64,000 nt of DNA from an uncultured Eubacteriales bacterium (lineage in GTDB: Bacteria > Bacillota > Clostridia > Peptostreptococcales > Anaerovoracaceae): assembly GCA_900315485.1 (NCBI GenBank), contig OMZI01000012.1, positions 21,667 through 85,666 of the forward strand, in the 5' to 3' direction. The notes beneath the pieces were generated by a model. It had not been told where the DNA came from. It ran no database searches and was given only the letters and a program-made list of their open reading frames with translations. Positions within the stretch are counted from its first letter, which is position 1, and every line of letters starts with the position of its first letter. Below are positions 1 through 7,232 of this stretch, piece after piece. A program made the position numbers and the translations under genes.

Positions 1-16
1 GTAATGTCCAGCTCCT

Positions 17-928
17 TCAGAGTGTCCCTGACGACCTGCATGTGAAGCTCTGAATTCTCATCAGATGCATCCACAACCTGTAGTATTTTGCCTCCTCAAG
101 AGTACTTCTGAAGGCATCTATGAGATTGTGCGGAAGCTTGTTTATGAATCCTACTGTATCTGTGAAAAGGACTGTCTGCCCGTCAGGCAGTACCGCAGTT
201 CTCGTGGTAGGGTCCAGCGTCGCGAACAGCTTGTCCTCAGAGAGCACTTCCGAAGATGTGAGTCTGTTCAGAAGTGTCGACTTACCGGCATTCGTATAGC
301 CGACGATCGCTGCAGTCGGAACTGCATTTGAGGATCTCTTCTTGCGGGTCGTATTCCGGGCACGTTTCATGTCCTCGATATCATCTGAGAGTATCTTGAT
401 CCTCTTCTGGATGACACGTCTGTCAGTCTCAAGCCTTGTCTCGCCCGGACCTCTTGTACCGATGCCGGCGCCAAGCCTGGACAGCGCATCTCCCATGCCC
501 CTCAGCCTCGAGTATCTGTACCTCAGCTGCGCTATCTCTACCTGCGTTTTGCCCTCTCTTGTTGTCGCGTGTGCGGCAAAAATATCCAGGATAAGCATGG
601 TCCTGTCGAGGACCTTGGAATCGATCAGGTCGGACAGATTCCGGAGCTGCGGCGGAGACAGCTCATCATCGCAGATGATGCCTGCCGCCTCCTGGACTTC
701 AAGCATCTCACGGATCTCAAGCGCTTTGCCCTTGCCGATATACGTGCCTCTGTCCGGATGCTGCAGATTCTGAACCACCTGGCACGCAGTCTCGCCGCCC
801 GCGGTATCCAGAAGCTCAGCCAGCTCATCGAGAGATCTCCATGCCTTCTCCTCATCGTCTGTCGAGACGGCGACGAGAATGTAGCGTTCTGCCTTTTCAA
901 TTCTCTCGTTAATTTCATTTATTCTCAT
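17..928 (-). CDS. hflX: GTPase HflX (apparently frameshifted near its end)
   Basis: HflX is a ribosome-associated GTPase that rescues or splits stalled 70S ribosomes. The N-terminal HflX domain (GKGK, then RGPGETRLE near residue 170) is followed by the GTPase domain with G1 GYTNAGKST and G3 DTVGF. The frame is good up to STLEEAKY; it then runs into an unrelated tail and a stop at 17. In another frame the expected continuation VVDASDENSELH is visible from about base 77 down to the window edge. Compared with the usual STLEEAKYADxxxHVVDAS, about 13 nt are missing. ATG at 928 is preferred to the upstream in-frame codon because the family-like MRINEINERIEKAE starts there. No clear Shine-Dalgarno site. 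G4 and G5 lie outside the window. Confidence 0.85.
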   Translation of the reverse strand: MRINEINERIEKAERYILVAVSTDDEEKAWRSLDELAELLDTAGGETACQVVQNLQHPDRGTYIGKGKALEIREMLEVQEAAGIICDDELSPPQLRNLSDLIDSKVLDRTMLILDIFAAHATTREGKTQVEIAQLRYRYSRLRGMGDALSRLGAGIGTRGPGETRLETDRRVIQKRIKILSDDIEDMKRARNTTRKKRSSNAVPTAAIVGYTNAGKSTLLNRLTSSEVLSEDKLFATLDPTTRTAVLPDGQTVLFTDTVGFINKLPHNLIDAFRSTLEEAKYYRLWMHLMRIQSFTCRSSGTL

Positions 929-990
929 GACAGTATGATAGCATACAAAAGCTGTCAAATTCTCGACTCTTAGAGTAAAATCTGATTAGT

Positions 991-2100
991 ATGGATAAGC
1001 AGTACCACAGTGCAAAACGTTTATTATGTATATCGGTCATATTACTCGCAGCTGCGGGATTTCTTTCTGCTGCGTCAAAGATGGTCCCGGGCTTCGCGCA
1101 GTGGTACAGCACGACCGTATACCCTGTTATTCAGGGCACCCTTGGAATGCTTTCAGGTCTAGCTCCGTTCTCAGTTGCCGAGATTCTGTGCATCCTTCTT
1201 CCCATTCTGATAATCATTGACCTTATCGCAGTTATAAGAAGATCAGACAGGATCAGCAATTACCATCCTTTCAGACGGTTCGGTTCTCATCTACTGCTGC
1301 TGGTTTCCGTGCTGTTATTCATGTATGAGGCTAACTGTGGCGTCAACTACTACAGAGAGCCGTTCGTCGACCGCAAAGCATTCGAGTCAGCTTCTTTTAC
1401 TGAAGAAGACCTCATAGAATTCTGCGAGTTTTCGATCAGCAAACTGCAGGAAAGTTCATCAGCAGTATCATCCGGCAGCACCTTCGATTACCCTGACAGA
1501 TCAGCCCTCGCTGCTGAAGCTGTAAGATCAATGACAAAACTGTCGGCTGAGTCTTCTCCTGCCTTTAATGACTATACGGCTCTTTCCGGATTCTATCCGC
1601 AGCCAAAATATCTGACATTCATGTCGGGACTGTTCTCCGGCATGGGCGTCAGCGGCATATACTCGCCTTTCACGGTCGAAGCCAACGTAAATGGTGAGAT
1701 GACAGGTCTTGAGAAACCGTTCACCTCATGCCACGAATTATCGCATCTGAAGGGTTTCATGAATGAAGGCGAAGCGAACTACATCGGATGGCTGGCCTGC
1801 ATAGGTTCAGATGATCCTGCCTTCAACAGAAGCGGCTGGCTCATGGCATGGATATACGCCGGCAATTCCCTATACGGTATCGACCCGGAGAAGTATACCG
1901 AACTACGCAAAAAGCTCCCTGATGATGTCATCAGAGAGCTTGATGAAAACCATGAGTTCTGGCAGTCGCATGAGACGCGCGCGTCAGAAGTACAGGACCG
2001 TGTGAATGATGCATACCTTAAGTCCAACGGTCAGAAGGACGGCATTCAGACATACGGTCAGCTCACAACGCTGATGCTGATGTGGTACGGTGCAAAATAA
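991..2100 (+). CDS. DUF3810 family membrane zinc-metallopeptidase-like protein
   Basis: 369 residues, divergent from hflX. Two or three N-terminal membrane segments (about residues 10-30, 58-80 and 98-112) are followed by an extracellular-type domain. The zinc-peptidase motif HELSH lies at residues 248-252, with a downstream glutamate in NEGEAN, as expected for a gluzincin-like site. The GVNYYREPF segment after the third hydrophobic stretch is typical of the DUF3810 family. Family members are predicted membrane proteases with no established substrate. The catalytic call rests on the motif; the cellular role is unknown. No strong ribosome site precedes the ATG. Confidence 0.8.
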   Translation: MDKQYHSAKRLLCISVILLAAAGFLSAASKMVPGFAQWYSTTVYPVIQGTLGMLSGLAPFSVAEILCILLPILIIIDLIAVIRRSDRISNYHPFRRFGSHLLLLVSVLLFMYEANCGVNYYREPFVDRKAFESASFTEEDLIEFCEFSISKLQESSSAVSSGSTFDYPDRSALAAEAVRSMTKLSAESSPAFNDYTALSGFYPQPKYLTFMSGLFSGMGVSGIYSPFTVEANVNGEMTGLEKPFTSCHELSHLKGFMNEGEANYIGWLACIGSDDPAFNRSGWLMAWIYAGNSLYGIDPEKYTELRKKLPDDVIRELDENHEFWQSHETRASEVQDRVNDAYLKSNGQKDGIQTYGQLTTLMLMWYGAK

Positions 2101-2125
2101 CAGCGCAGACAGTCCTTACTGTCAT

Positions 2126-2701
2126 CTATTCAACTACGAATCCGTCTGTTGTGCCGTCCATACCGGCTGCATTGCCTTCGTCAGTATCTATATGCATGAT
2201 TGCAAGCGATTCTTCAGGGTTAGTACGGATGACCACATCATCGAAAATCAGTGAACGCTCATCGGTCTTAATGCTGACCTTGACGATATCGTTCTTCTTA
2301 ACGCCCCACTCAGCTGCTTCTCTCTCGCAGACATGGATGTGTCTCTTAGCGATGATAGCACCTTCTTCTGCATCATATTCACCGCAGTCACCGATGATCT
2401 TGATAGGAGCGCTGCCCTTTGTATCTCCGGAGATCCTGATCGGAGGCTCAACACCGAGCTTTCGCGCATCAGTCTTCGAGAGTTCGATCTGAACAGGTCT
2501 GTAAGGTCCGAGAATAGCGACTCTCTTCATCTCACTCTTAGGGCCGACGAGAGTGACTCTTCTTGCATCCACGAATGCTCCGCCGCCGGTCAGATCCTTG
2601 ACCGAAGTCATCTCAGCATCCTCACCGAACAGCTTTTTGTATACTTCCTCAGACAGGTGTACATGTCTTGCAGATATTTCCACACTAACTTTCTTTTCCA
2701 T
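2126..2701 (-). CDS. pduL: PduL-type phosphate acyltransferase (phosphotransacylase)
   Basis: PduL enzymes exchange the acyl group between acyl-CoA and acyl-phosphate (acetyl or propionyl), feeding substrate-level ATP formation. The 191-residue protein has the two family histidine motifs, ARHVHL near the N-terminus and AKRHIHV in the second half, and the GPYR segment. The start at 2701 is chosen because AAAGGA lies about 7 nt upstream and MEKKVSVEISARHVHL matches family N-termini; the upstream in-frame start would only add a non-family leader. No microcompartment shell or dehydrogenase genes are beside it, so it is probably a general Pta substitute. Whether it prefers acetyl or propionyl cannot be told. 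Confidence 0.85.
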   Translation of the reverse strand: MEKKVSVEISARHVHLSEEVYKKLFGEDAEMTSVKDLTGGGAFVDARRVTLVGPKSEMKRVAILGPYRPVQIELSKTDARKLGVEPPIRISGDTKGSAPIKIIGDCGEYDAEEGAIIAKRHIHVCEREAAEWGVKKNDIVKVSIKTDERSLIFDDVVIRTNPEESLAIMHIDTDEGNAAGMDGTTDGFVVE

Positions 2702-2881
2702 TTCAGCGTCCTTTCTTTTGCAAATAGTAAGGGACAAACAATACCAATCCCTGCATCATCTGTCCCGTTTAGTATTTTAACGCTATTCACTCTGTGTGTC
2801 CACTCTCATCCAGTCTCTGATCCAGTCTGTATGCGTCGCCGCATAGAAGATCAAAATGTACACCGTTTATGTTATCTGTTC

Positions 2882-4459
2882 TTATGGCAGCCTGGTCCTT
2901 GCCGGCATGCTGTTGTATACCGGAATGATGAACCCGAGGGATTCCTTGTCGATCCCAAGCTTTGCGTAGGATGTTTTGGTAATATGAGCTTCGCTGTACG
3001 GAGCCATGATATTGGTCATGTACTGATGTGTTCCGGCGTTCTTGAGGCCGTTGGCCACATTGAATCTCTGCAGGTAGATAGTGTTCTGGTTCTTGTTGAT
3101 GTATCCGCTTGCGAGATATGATGCTCCGCCGTTTACAGCCTTGGCAGGTGTTGTCCATCCCTGCTTCTTGGCATATGCCAGGCCCTGAGCTACAGGGTTG
3201 GATCCGTATGCCCCGATATTGAACGGGTTGTATACGACGGTGCCGCCGGATTTTGAACCGTTCACTGATGCACTGTCTCCGCCAGTCTCCTGTCTGACTC
3301 TTGCAGCAAGGAATACAGGGCTGATCTTATACGTTTTGCCTGCAGCCATGAATACATTCGCGTTGAAGCCGTAGCTTGCCAGCTTGGTGCCGCTTATGAT
3401 CTTGTTTACAACGCTTACTGTCTGATACTCACCCTGGTATGCCAGGTTCTCAAACATATAGATCCTGTCCTCATTGAGGAAGTTCCTCGGATCCATATAG
3501 TAAGCTACGACAGTCGTGTTAGCATTGTACCAGCCAGGCTCGGCCTGACTTCTGTAAGTCGTTGACCTGTACGATGACGGATAGCTCTTCTGTACGAGAG
3601 ATACGTTCTTGGCGGTCTCTTTCTTCAGTACGTCATTCCAGTTCAGATCTGTCTTCTGTGCCACGAATACCCAGTTAGGATGCGCTGCATGAAGGGCTCT
3701 GAGGCTCTTCTTGTAATCCTCAGGGAAGCCCTGTCTTGTAAGGTAGGACTCAAACTGTGCATTGGACAGTGTGTTGATCGCTCCTGTTGTGGAGGTGACG
3801 ACCTGAGTGACCTGCGCCGGTGACGGCTGCGCTGAGCTTCCTGAACTTGAAGAGCTCTCATAATTTACAGCGCTTGCAGTGCTGATAACGCCTCCCGTTT
3901 TGACGGACTGAGAGCATACAAAGCTGAATTTTCCGTTGTGATAGATCCTGTACCAGACTTTGCTCCTGCCTCTTGTCGAATAAACAGGTCTCGAGTCAAG
4001 ATAGATCGTTACCTTGGTGCCCTTCTTGAGAGTACCTGCCTTCTTCATCCTGGTACCAGGTCCTTTGCGGATATTGACCTTGCTTTTGATCGTACCGGAT
4101 ACCAGTGAGTACTGCACATTGTCTACAAGATCAGCACGTATATAGCCTTTCTTGCCGTTTGATGCCTTGACATAGTACCAGATCTTGCTCTTTGAGGTGC
4201 TTGTCTTGCTCTTGTATATCTCCCTGTAGATAGTCAGTGAAGTGTTGTTGGCAAGTGTAGCAACTTTTCCGGAACTGGTCGTAGACGACTTCCTCAGATG
4301 TGCTCCGCCCGAGGCATTGACCTGACCTATGGCCTCAGGACTTGCAGCAGCAAAAGTATGTGCTGATAGTATCAGCATCATACCTGCCAGCAACATCACT
4401 ATGACCAGGGCATGGATCATCCCTTTTCTGTGAAGATTTAACGATGTGAATTGTTTCAT
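2882..4459 (-). CDS. Secreted SH3-domain N-acetylglucosaminidase-like cell-wall hydrolase
   Basis: 525 residues. A signal peptide (basic start, hydrophobic core about residues 14-37, then AAAS) leads to two SH3b-like repeats (about 42-112 and 114-190; the second contains VNIRKGPGTRMKK). A Ser-rich linker follows, then a C-terminal domain (about 230-525) with FLAARVRQETGG and YNPFNIGAYG, typical of bacterial glucosaminidase autolysins. The glutamate of RQETGG is the likely general acid. It probably cleaves the glycan backbone of peptidoglycan outside the cell. It is a single gene with no operon partner; a small HTH regulator starts just upstream on the same strand. Confidence 0.8.
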   Translation of the reverse strand: MKQFTSLNLHRKGMIHALVIVMLLAGMMLILSAHTFAAASPEAIGQVNASGGAHLRKSSTTSSGKVATLANNTSLTIYREIYKSKTSTSKSKIWYYVKASNGKKGYIRADLVDNVQYSLVSGTIKSKVNIRKGPGTRMKKAGTLKKGTKVTIYLDSRPVYSTRGRSKVWYRIYHNGKFSFVCSQSVKTGGVISTASAVNYESSSSSGSSAQPSPAQVTQVVTSTTGAINTLSNAQFESYLTRQGFPEDYKKSLRALHAAHPNWVFVAQKTDLNWNDVLKKETAKNVSLVQKSYPSSYRSTTYRSQAEPGWYNANTTVVAYYMDPRNFLNEDRIYMFENLAYQGEYQTVSVVNKIISGTKLASYGFNANVFMAAGKTYKISPVFLAARVRQETGGDSASVNGSKSGGTVVYNPFNIGAYGSNPVAQGLAYAKKQGWTTPAKAVNGGASYLASGYINKNQNTIYLQRFNVANGLKNAGTHQYMTNIMAPYSEAHITKTSYAKLGIDKESLGFIIPVYNSMPARTRLP

Positions 4460-4486
4460 AATCCCAAAAGCTCTACCTTCCTAGTG

Positions 4487-4699
4487 TTAACTCTGCTGCA
4501 TGAATCTGTTCTCATGAACGAAGAGTTCCTCCAGCGGCAGACCGAGAAGGTCGGCCAGATCAAGGGCGAGTTCAAGCGACGGCGTGCATCTGCCGTTTTC
4601 AATCGAGCTGATCGTCTGTCTGCTTACTCCGAGCATGTCAACAAGGTAGCTCTGCCCTATTTTCTTTTCTCTGCGAATCTGTGCTAATTTGTTTTCCAT
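4487..4699 (-). CDS. XRE-family helix-turn-helix transcriptional regulator (small)
   Basis: 70 residues, consisting almost only of a Cro/C1-type HTH: IRREKKIGQSYLVDMLGVSRQTISSIENG with the recognition helix around SRQTISSIE, then the fourth helix. The GVSRQTIS-IENG core is highly typical. Such stand-alone XRE proteins are common in Firmicutes next to small membrane proteins, but no such partner is seen here. It lies 27 nt upstream of the SH3/glucosaminidase gene on the same strand and might be cotranscribed with it. The target is unknown. Confidence 0.85.
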   Translation of the reverse strand: MENKLAQIRREKKIGQSYLVDMLGVSRQTISSIENGRCTPSLELALDLADLLGLPLEELFVHENRFMQQS

Positions 4700-4860
4700 A
4701 ATATCTACCTATCCTGTCGCAAAACAATAACTGCCCCGGGACGCATATAACCTCCCGAGATTAAGTGTTATCGTCATTCTAGGCATCGGGGTATTCAATG
4801 TAAACGAATCTTTACAGGTATTAAGCCGTACCTTAACAGCTTTAAAGAAGAGTGTTTTAA

Positions 4861-4895
4861 GGCAAAAGAAAAGATCCTGAACTTGTCAGGATCTT
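4861..4895 (-). terminator. Rho-independent terminator of the tRNA operon
   Basis: A perfect 10-bp stem (AAGATCCTGA / TCAGGATCTT) with a 5-nt loop is followed on the minus strand by a T-rich run (TTTTCTTTTG). It lies 4 nt after the CCA end of tRNA-Phe, the last gene of the array. Confidence 0.9.
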
Positions 4896-4898
4896 GGG

Positions 4899-4974
4899 TG
4901 GTGCCCAGACTCGGAATTGAACCAAGGACACGGAGATTTTCAGTCTCCTGCTCTACCAACTGAGCTATCTGGGC
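4899..4974 (-). tRNA. tRNA-Phe (GAA)
   Basis: Complete 76-nt cloverleaf. The GCCCAGA acceptor pairs with TCTGGGC, the discriminator is A, CCA is encoded, and the anticodon loop is CTGAAAA. It is the last gene of the tRNA operon. Confidence 0.97.
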
Positions 4975-4982
4975 ATATTGTC

Positions 4983-5058
4983 TGGTGGGCCATCTTGGGG
5001 TCGAACCAAGGACCGACCGGTTATGAGCCGGTTGCTCTAACCTCTGAGCTAATGGCCC
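4983..5058 (-). tRNA. tRNA-Met (CAT)
   Basis: 76 nt with encoded CCA. The GGGCCAT acceptor pairs with ATGGCCC and the anticodon loop is CTCATAA. The acceptor starts with a normal G-C pair, so it is not an initiator tRNA. It resembles clostridial elongator tRNA-Met, but a lysidine-modified tRNA-Ile2 cannot be fully excluded by eye. Confidence 0.9.
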
Positions 5059-5075
5059 ACGAGAGTCTGAGAAAT

Positions 5076-5152
5076 TGGTCGGGGTGGCAGGATTTGAACC
5101 CGCGGCCCACTGGTCCCAAACCAGTTGCGCTACCAAACTGCGCTACACCCCG
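5076..5152 (-). tRNA. tRNA-Pro (TGG), copy 2
   Basis: 77 nt with encoded CCA. Acceptor CGGGGTG / CACCCCG, anticodon loop TTTGGGA. Identical over its full length to the copy at 5168-5244. Confidence 0.97.
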
Positions 5153-5167
5153 ATTAAATATTCTCAA

Positions 5168-5244
5168 TGGTCGGGGTGGCAGGATTTGAACCCGCGGCCC
5201 ACTGGTCCCAAACCAGTTGCGCTACCAAACTGCGCTACACCCCG
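5168..5244 (-). tRNA. tRNA-Pro (TGG), copy 1
   Basis: 77 nt with encoded CCA, identical to its downstream neighbour, separated by a 15-nt AT-rich spacer. A tandem duplication of one gene. Confidence 0.97.
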
Positions 5245-5268
5245 AAAGTGATAACATATTCAATGAAT

Positions 5269-5344
5269 TGGCAGGGGCAGTAGGACTTGAACCCACGGCA
5301 CGCGGTTTTGGAGACCGCTGCTCTACCAACTGAGCTATACCCCT
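5269..5344 (-). tRNA. tRNA-Trp (CCA)
   Basis: 76 nt with encoded CCA and discriminator G. Acceptor AGGGGTA / TGCCCCT, anticodon loop CTCCAAA. Confidence 0.97.
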
Positions 5345-5348
5345 ATAA

Positions 5349-5442
<94 letters not shown>

Positions 5443-5473
5443 ATAGCTGCAAAAACGTTCACCAGTATGATCT

Positions 5474-5562
<89 letters not shown>

Positions 5563-5588
5563 ACAAACATAGCCGGGATAAGGTGAAT

Positions 5589-5664
5589 TGGTGACCCATC
5601 GGAGACTCGAACTCCGGACACCTTGATTAAAAGTCAAGTGCTCTACCGCCTGAGCTAATGGGTC
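5589..5664 (-). tRNA. tRNA-Lys (TTT)
   Basis: 76 nt with encoded CCA. Acceptor GACCCAT / ATGGGTC, anticodon loop CTTTTAA. Confidence 0.97.
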
Positions 5665-5669
5665 ACAAC

Positions 5670-5744
5670 TGGCTGGGGTAGCAGGACTCGAACCTACGAA
5701 TGACAGAGTCAAAGTCTGTTGCCTTACCGCTTGGCTATACCCCA
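5670..5744 (-). tRNA. tRNA-Gln (TTG)
   Basis: 75 nt with encoded CCA and discriminator G. Acceptor TGGGGTA / TACCCCA, anticodon loop CTTTGAC. Confidence 0.97.
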
Positions 5745-5780
5745 TTAACAGGATAGTCGTCAAACCGTAGTAAAAAAAAT

Positions 5781-5857
5781 TGGTGAGCCCACAGGGATTC
5801 GAACCCCGGACACACGGCTTAGAAGGCCGTTGCTCTATCCAACTGAGCTATGGACCC
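5781..5857 (-). tRNA. tRNA-Arg (TCT)
   Basis: 77 nt with encoded CCA. Acceptor GGGTCCA pairs with TGGGCTC (two G-U pairs), anticodon loop CTTCTAA. Confidence 0.95.
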
Positions 5858-5886
5858 ACGATGCCCAACTATGTGTTTTAAAAAAA

Positions 5887-5960
5887 TGGAGCGGATGATG
5901 AGAATCGAACTCACGCTATCAGCTTGGAAGGCTGAAGTTCTACCATTGAACTACATCCGC
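5887..5960 (-). tRNA. tRNA-Gly (TCC)
   Basis: 74 nt with encoded CCA. Acceptor GCGGATG / CATCCGC, anticodon loop CTTCCAA, discriminator T. Confidence 0.97.
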
Positions 5961-5965
5961 AAAAG

Positions 5966-6040
5966 TGGAGCGGAAGACGAGATTCGAACTCGCGACCCTC
6001 GCCTTGGCAAGGCGATGCTCTACCCCTGAGCCACTTCCGC
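5966..6040 (-). tRNA. tRNA-Gly (GCC)
   Basis: 75 nt with encoded CCA. Acceptor GCGGAAG / CTTCCGC, anticodon loop TTGCCAA. Its 5' end lies only 3 nt after a truncated tRNA-Tyr remnant. Confidence 0.97.
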
Positions 6041-6043
6041 ACA

Positions 6044-6102
6044 TCGAAAGCTGAGCTAACGGATTTACAGTCCGCCCCCTTTGGCCACTCGGGAATCCCT
6101 CG
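6044..6102 (-). pseudogene. Truncated tRNA-Tyr (GTA) remnant
   Basis: Read on the minus strand, the sequence begins CGAGGGATTCCCGAGTGGCC and continues through the D-arm, the anticodon arm GCGGA-CTGTAAA-TCCGT (anticodon GTA) and the start of the long variable arm, as in a normal tRNA-Tyr. It stops after CAGCTTTCGA. The T-arm, the 3' acceptor strand and CCA (about 30 nt) are missing, and tRNA-Gly follows 3 nt later. The first acceptor base is C rather than the usual G. As written it cannot fold into a functional tRNA. It could be real decay or a small assembly deletion. Confidence 0.85.
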
Positions 6103-6171
6103 AAATTTGTGTATATAGTCATCCGGCAGTTGGGTCACCGGAAAACTGGCAATTACTATTATGTGATTTTC

Positions 6172-6216
6172 ATCCGGAAGATGCAAGTACTTTTTAATAA
6201 ACTTGCATCTCCGGAT
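6172..6216. repeat. Long hairpin between tRNA-Thr and the tRNA-Tyr remnant
   Basis: Near-perfect inverted repeat: ATCCGG-A-AGATGCAAGT (6172-6188) against ACTTGCATCT-CCGGAT (6201-6216), with one bulged A and a 12-nt AT-rich loop. A second weaker dyad follows toward the remnant (CAGTT / AACTG around 6129-6152). This 117-nt spacer is much longer than the other spacers of the array. It could be an RNA processing site, an internal attenuator or a small palindromic insert. Confidence 0.75.
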
Positions 6217-6219
6217 TCT

Positions 6220-6294
6220 TGGAGCTGATGGAGGGAATCGAACCCCCAACCTGCTGATTACAAATCAGCTGCTCTACCGTTGAGCCACATCAGC
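6220..6294 (-). tRNA. tRNA-Thr (TGT)
   Basis: 75 nt with encoded CCA. Acceptor GCTGATG / CATCAGC, anticodon loop TTTGTAA, discriminator T. Confidence 0.97.
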
Positions 6295-6298
6295 AAAA

Positions 6299-6375
6299 TG
6301 GCGACCGGGAACGGGCTCGAACCGTCGACCTCCAGCGTGACAGGCTGGCATTCTAACCAGCTGAACTACCCGGCC
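6299..6375 (-). tRNA. tRNA-Asp (GTC)
   Basis: 77 nt with encoded CCA and discriminator G. Acceptor GGCCGGG / CCCGGTC with one G-U pair, anticodon loop CTGTCAC. Confidence 0.97.
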
Positions 6376-6380
6376 ACTTG

Positions 6381-6456
6381 TGGTGGACGCAATAGGGCTC
6401 GAACCTATGACCCCCTGCTTGTAAGGCAGGTGCTCTCCCAGCTGAGCTATGCGTCC
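6381..6456 (-). tRNA. tRNA-Val (TAC)
   Basis: 76 nt with encoded CCA. Acceptor GGACGCA / TGCGTCC, anticodon loop CTTACAA. First gene of the operon. Confidence 0.97.
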
Positions 6457-6485
6457 GCGTCCGTCTCTTTTTTTGACGCCCTATT

Positions 6486-6514
6486 ATATTAGCACAGCAC
6501 CTATAGCGTGTCAA
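6486..6514 (-). promoter_or_regulatory. Sigma-A promoter of the tRNA operon
   Basis: On the minus strand TTGACA (6509-6514), a 17-nt spacer and TAATAT (6486-6491) lie about 30 nt upstream of tRNA-Val. A TATAAT also overlaps three bases further downstream. Confidence 0.8.
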
Positions 6515-6533
6515 TCATTAATTTGACAAATTT

Positions 6534-7187
6534 TCAAAGTCTGATCCTTATGAGATTCTTTTCCTCTGACAGGATCTTCGCCTGCCCGCTTGTCAGGTTG
6601 GTCATCATGCCGCGGACCTCCCCTTCGTCCTCTGCAAGACATCTTATACCTGCTCTGACTACATCTGAGTATTCAGGATCCACGATCTCGAACTTCCACT
6701 GTCCTGCTCCGGTTCCCATTCCTGAACCTGCCATGTTCTGAAGCTTGCTGAGATATGAATAATCGAATTCATATCTAATTAGGGCGCTCTCCATGACATC
6801 ACATACGCCTGCAGCCTCAATGCCCAGCTTCGCAGATGCTGTATACGCCCTTGCAAGGCCGCCTGTGCCGAGTTTTATGCCTCCGAAGTATCTTGTTACT
6901 ACTACAGCAAGATTGGTGAGTCCTTCGCCGGCTATCAGCTTCAGCATCGGAAGACCCGAGGTGCCGCTTGGCTCGCCGTCATCGCTCGCCCACTGTACCT
7001 CCTGTTTTGCCCCTACGATGATCGCAGGCACATTGTGAGTCGCATCCCTGTACTCTTCCTTGACAGATGCGACATATTCTTTTGCCTCATCCAAAGAAGC
7101 CACAGGCATCGCATGCGCGATGAACCTGGACTTCTCCACTATGTATTCAGCTTCACCGTATTGGTATATCGATTTATATAAAGTCAT
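6534..7187 (-). CDS. yigZ: YigZ/IMPACT family protein
   Basis: 217 residues of the YigZ (UPF0029/IMPACT) family. The N-terminal domain shows the signature motifs VEKSRFIAH, THNVPA, SDDGEPSGTSGLPML and VVTRYFGGIKLGTGGL; the C-terminal ferredoxin-like domain (about 140-217) is typical of YigZ. The family is widespread and linked to translation or stress control in eukaryotes, but the bacterial role is not settled. It is the last gene after hslVU on the same strand, with a 45-nt gap, in the place where codY often sits in bacilli. Confidence 0.93.
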   Translation of the reverse strand: MTLYKSIYQYGEAEYIVEKSRFIAHAMPVASLDEAKEYVASVKEEYRDATHNVPAIIVGAKQEVQWASDDGEPSGTSGLPMLKLIAGEGLTNLAVVVTRYFGGIKLGTGGLARAYTASAKLGIEAAGVCDVMESALIRYEFDYSYLSKLQNMAGSGMGTGAGQWKFEIVDPEYSDVVRAGIRCLAEDEGEVRGMMTNLTSGQAKILSEEKNLIRIRL

Positions 7188-7232
7188 TAAAGCTCTTCGA
7201 GAATTATCACCTGAAGATTATATACATAATGC

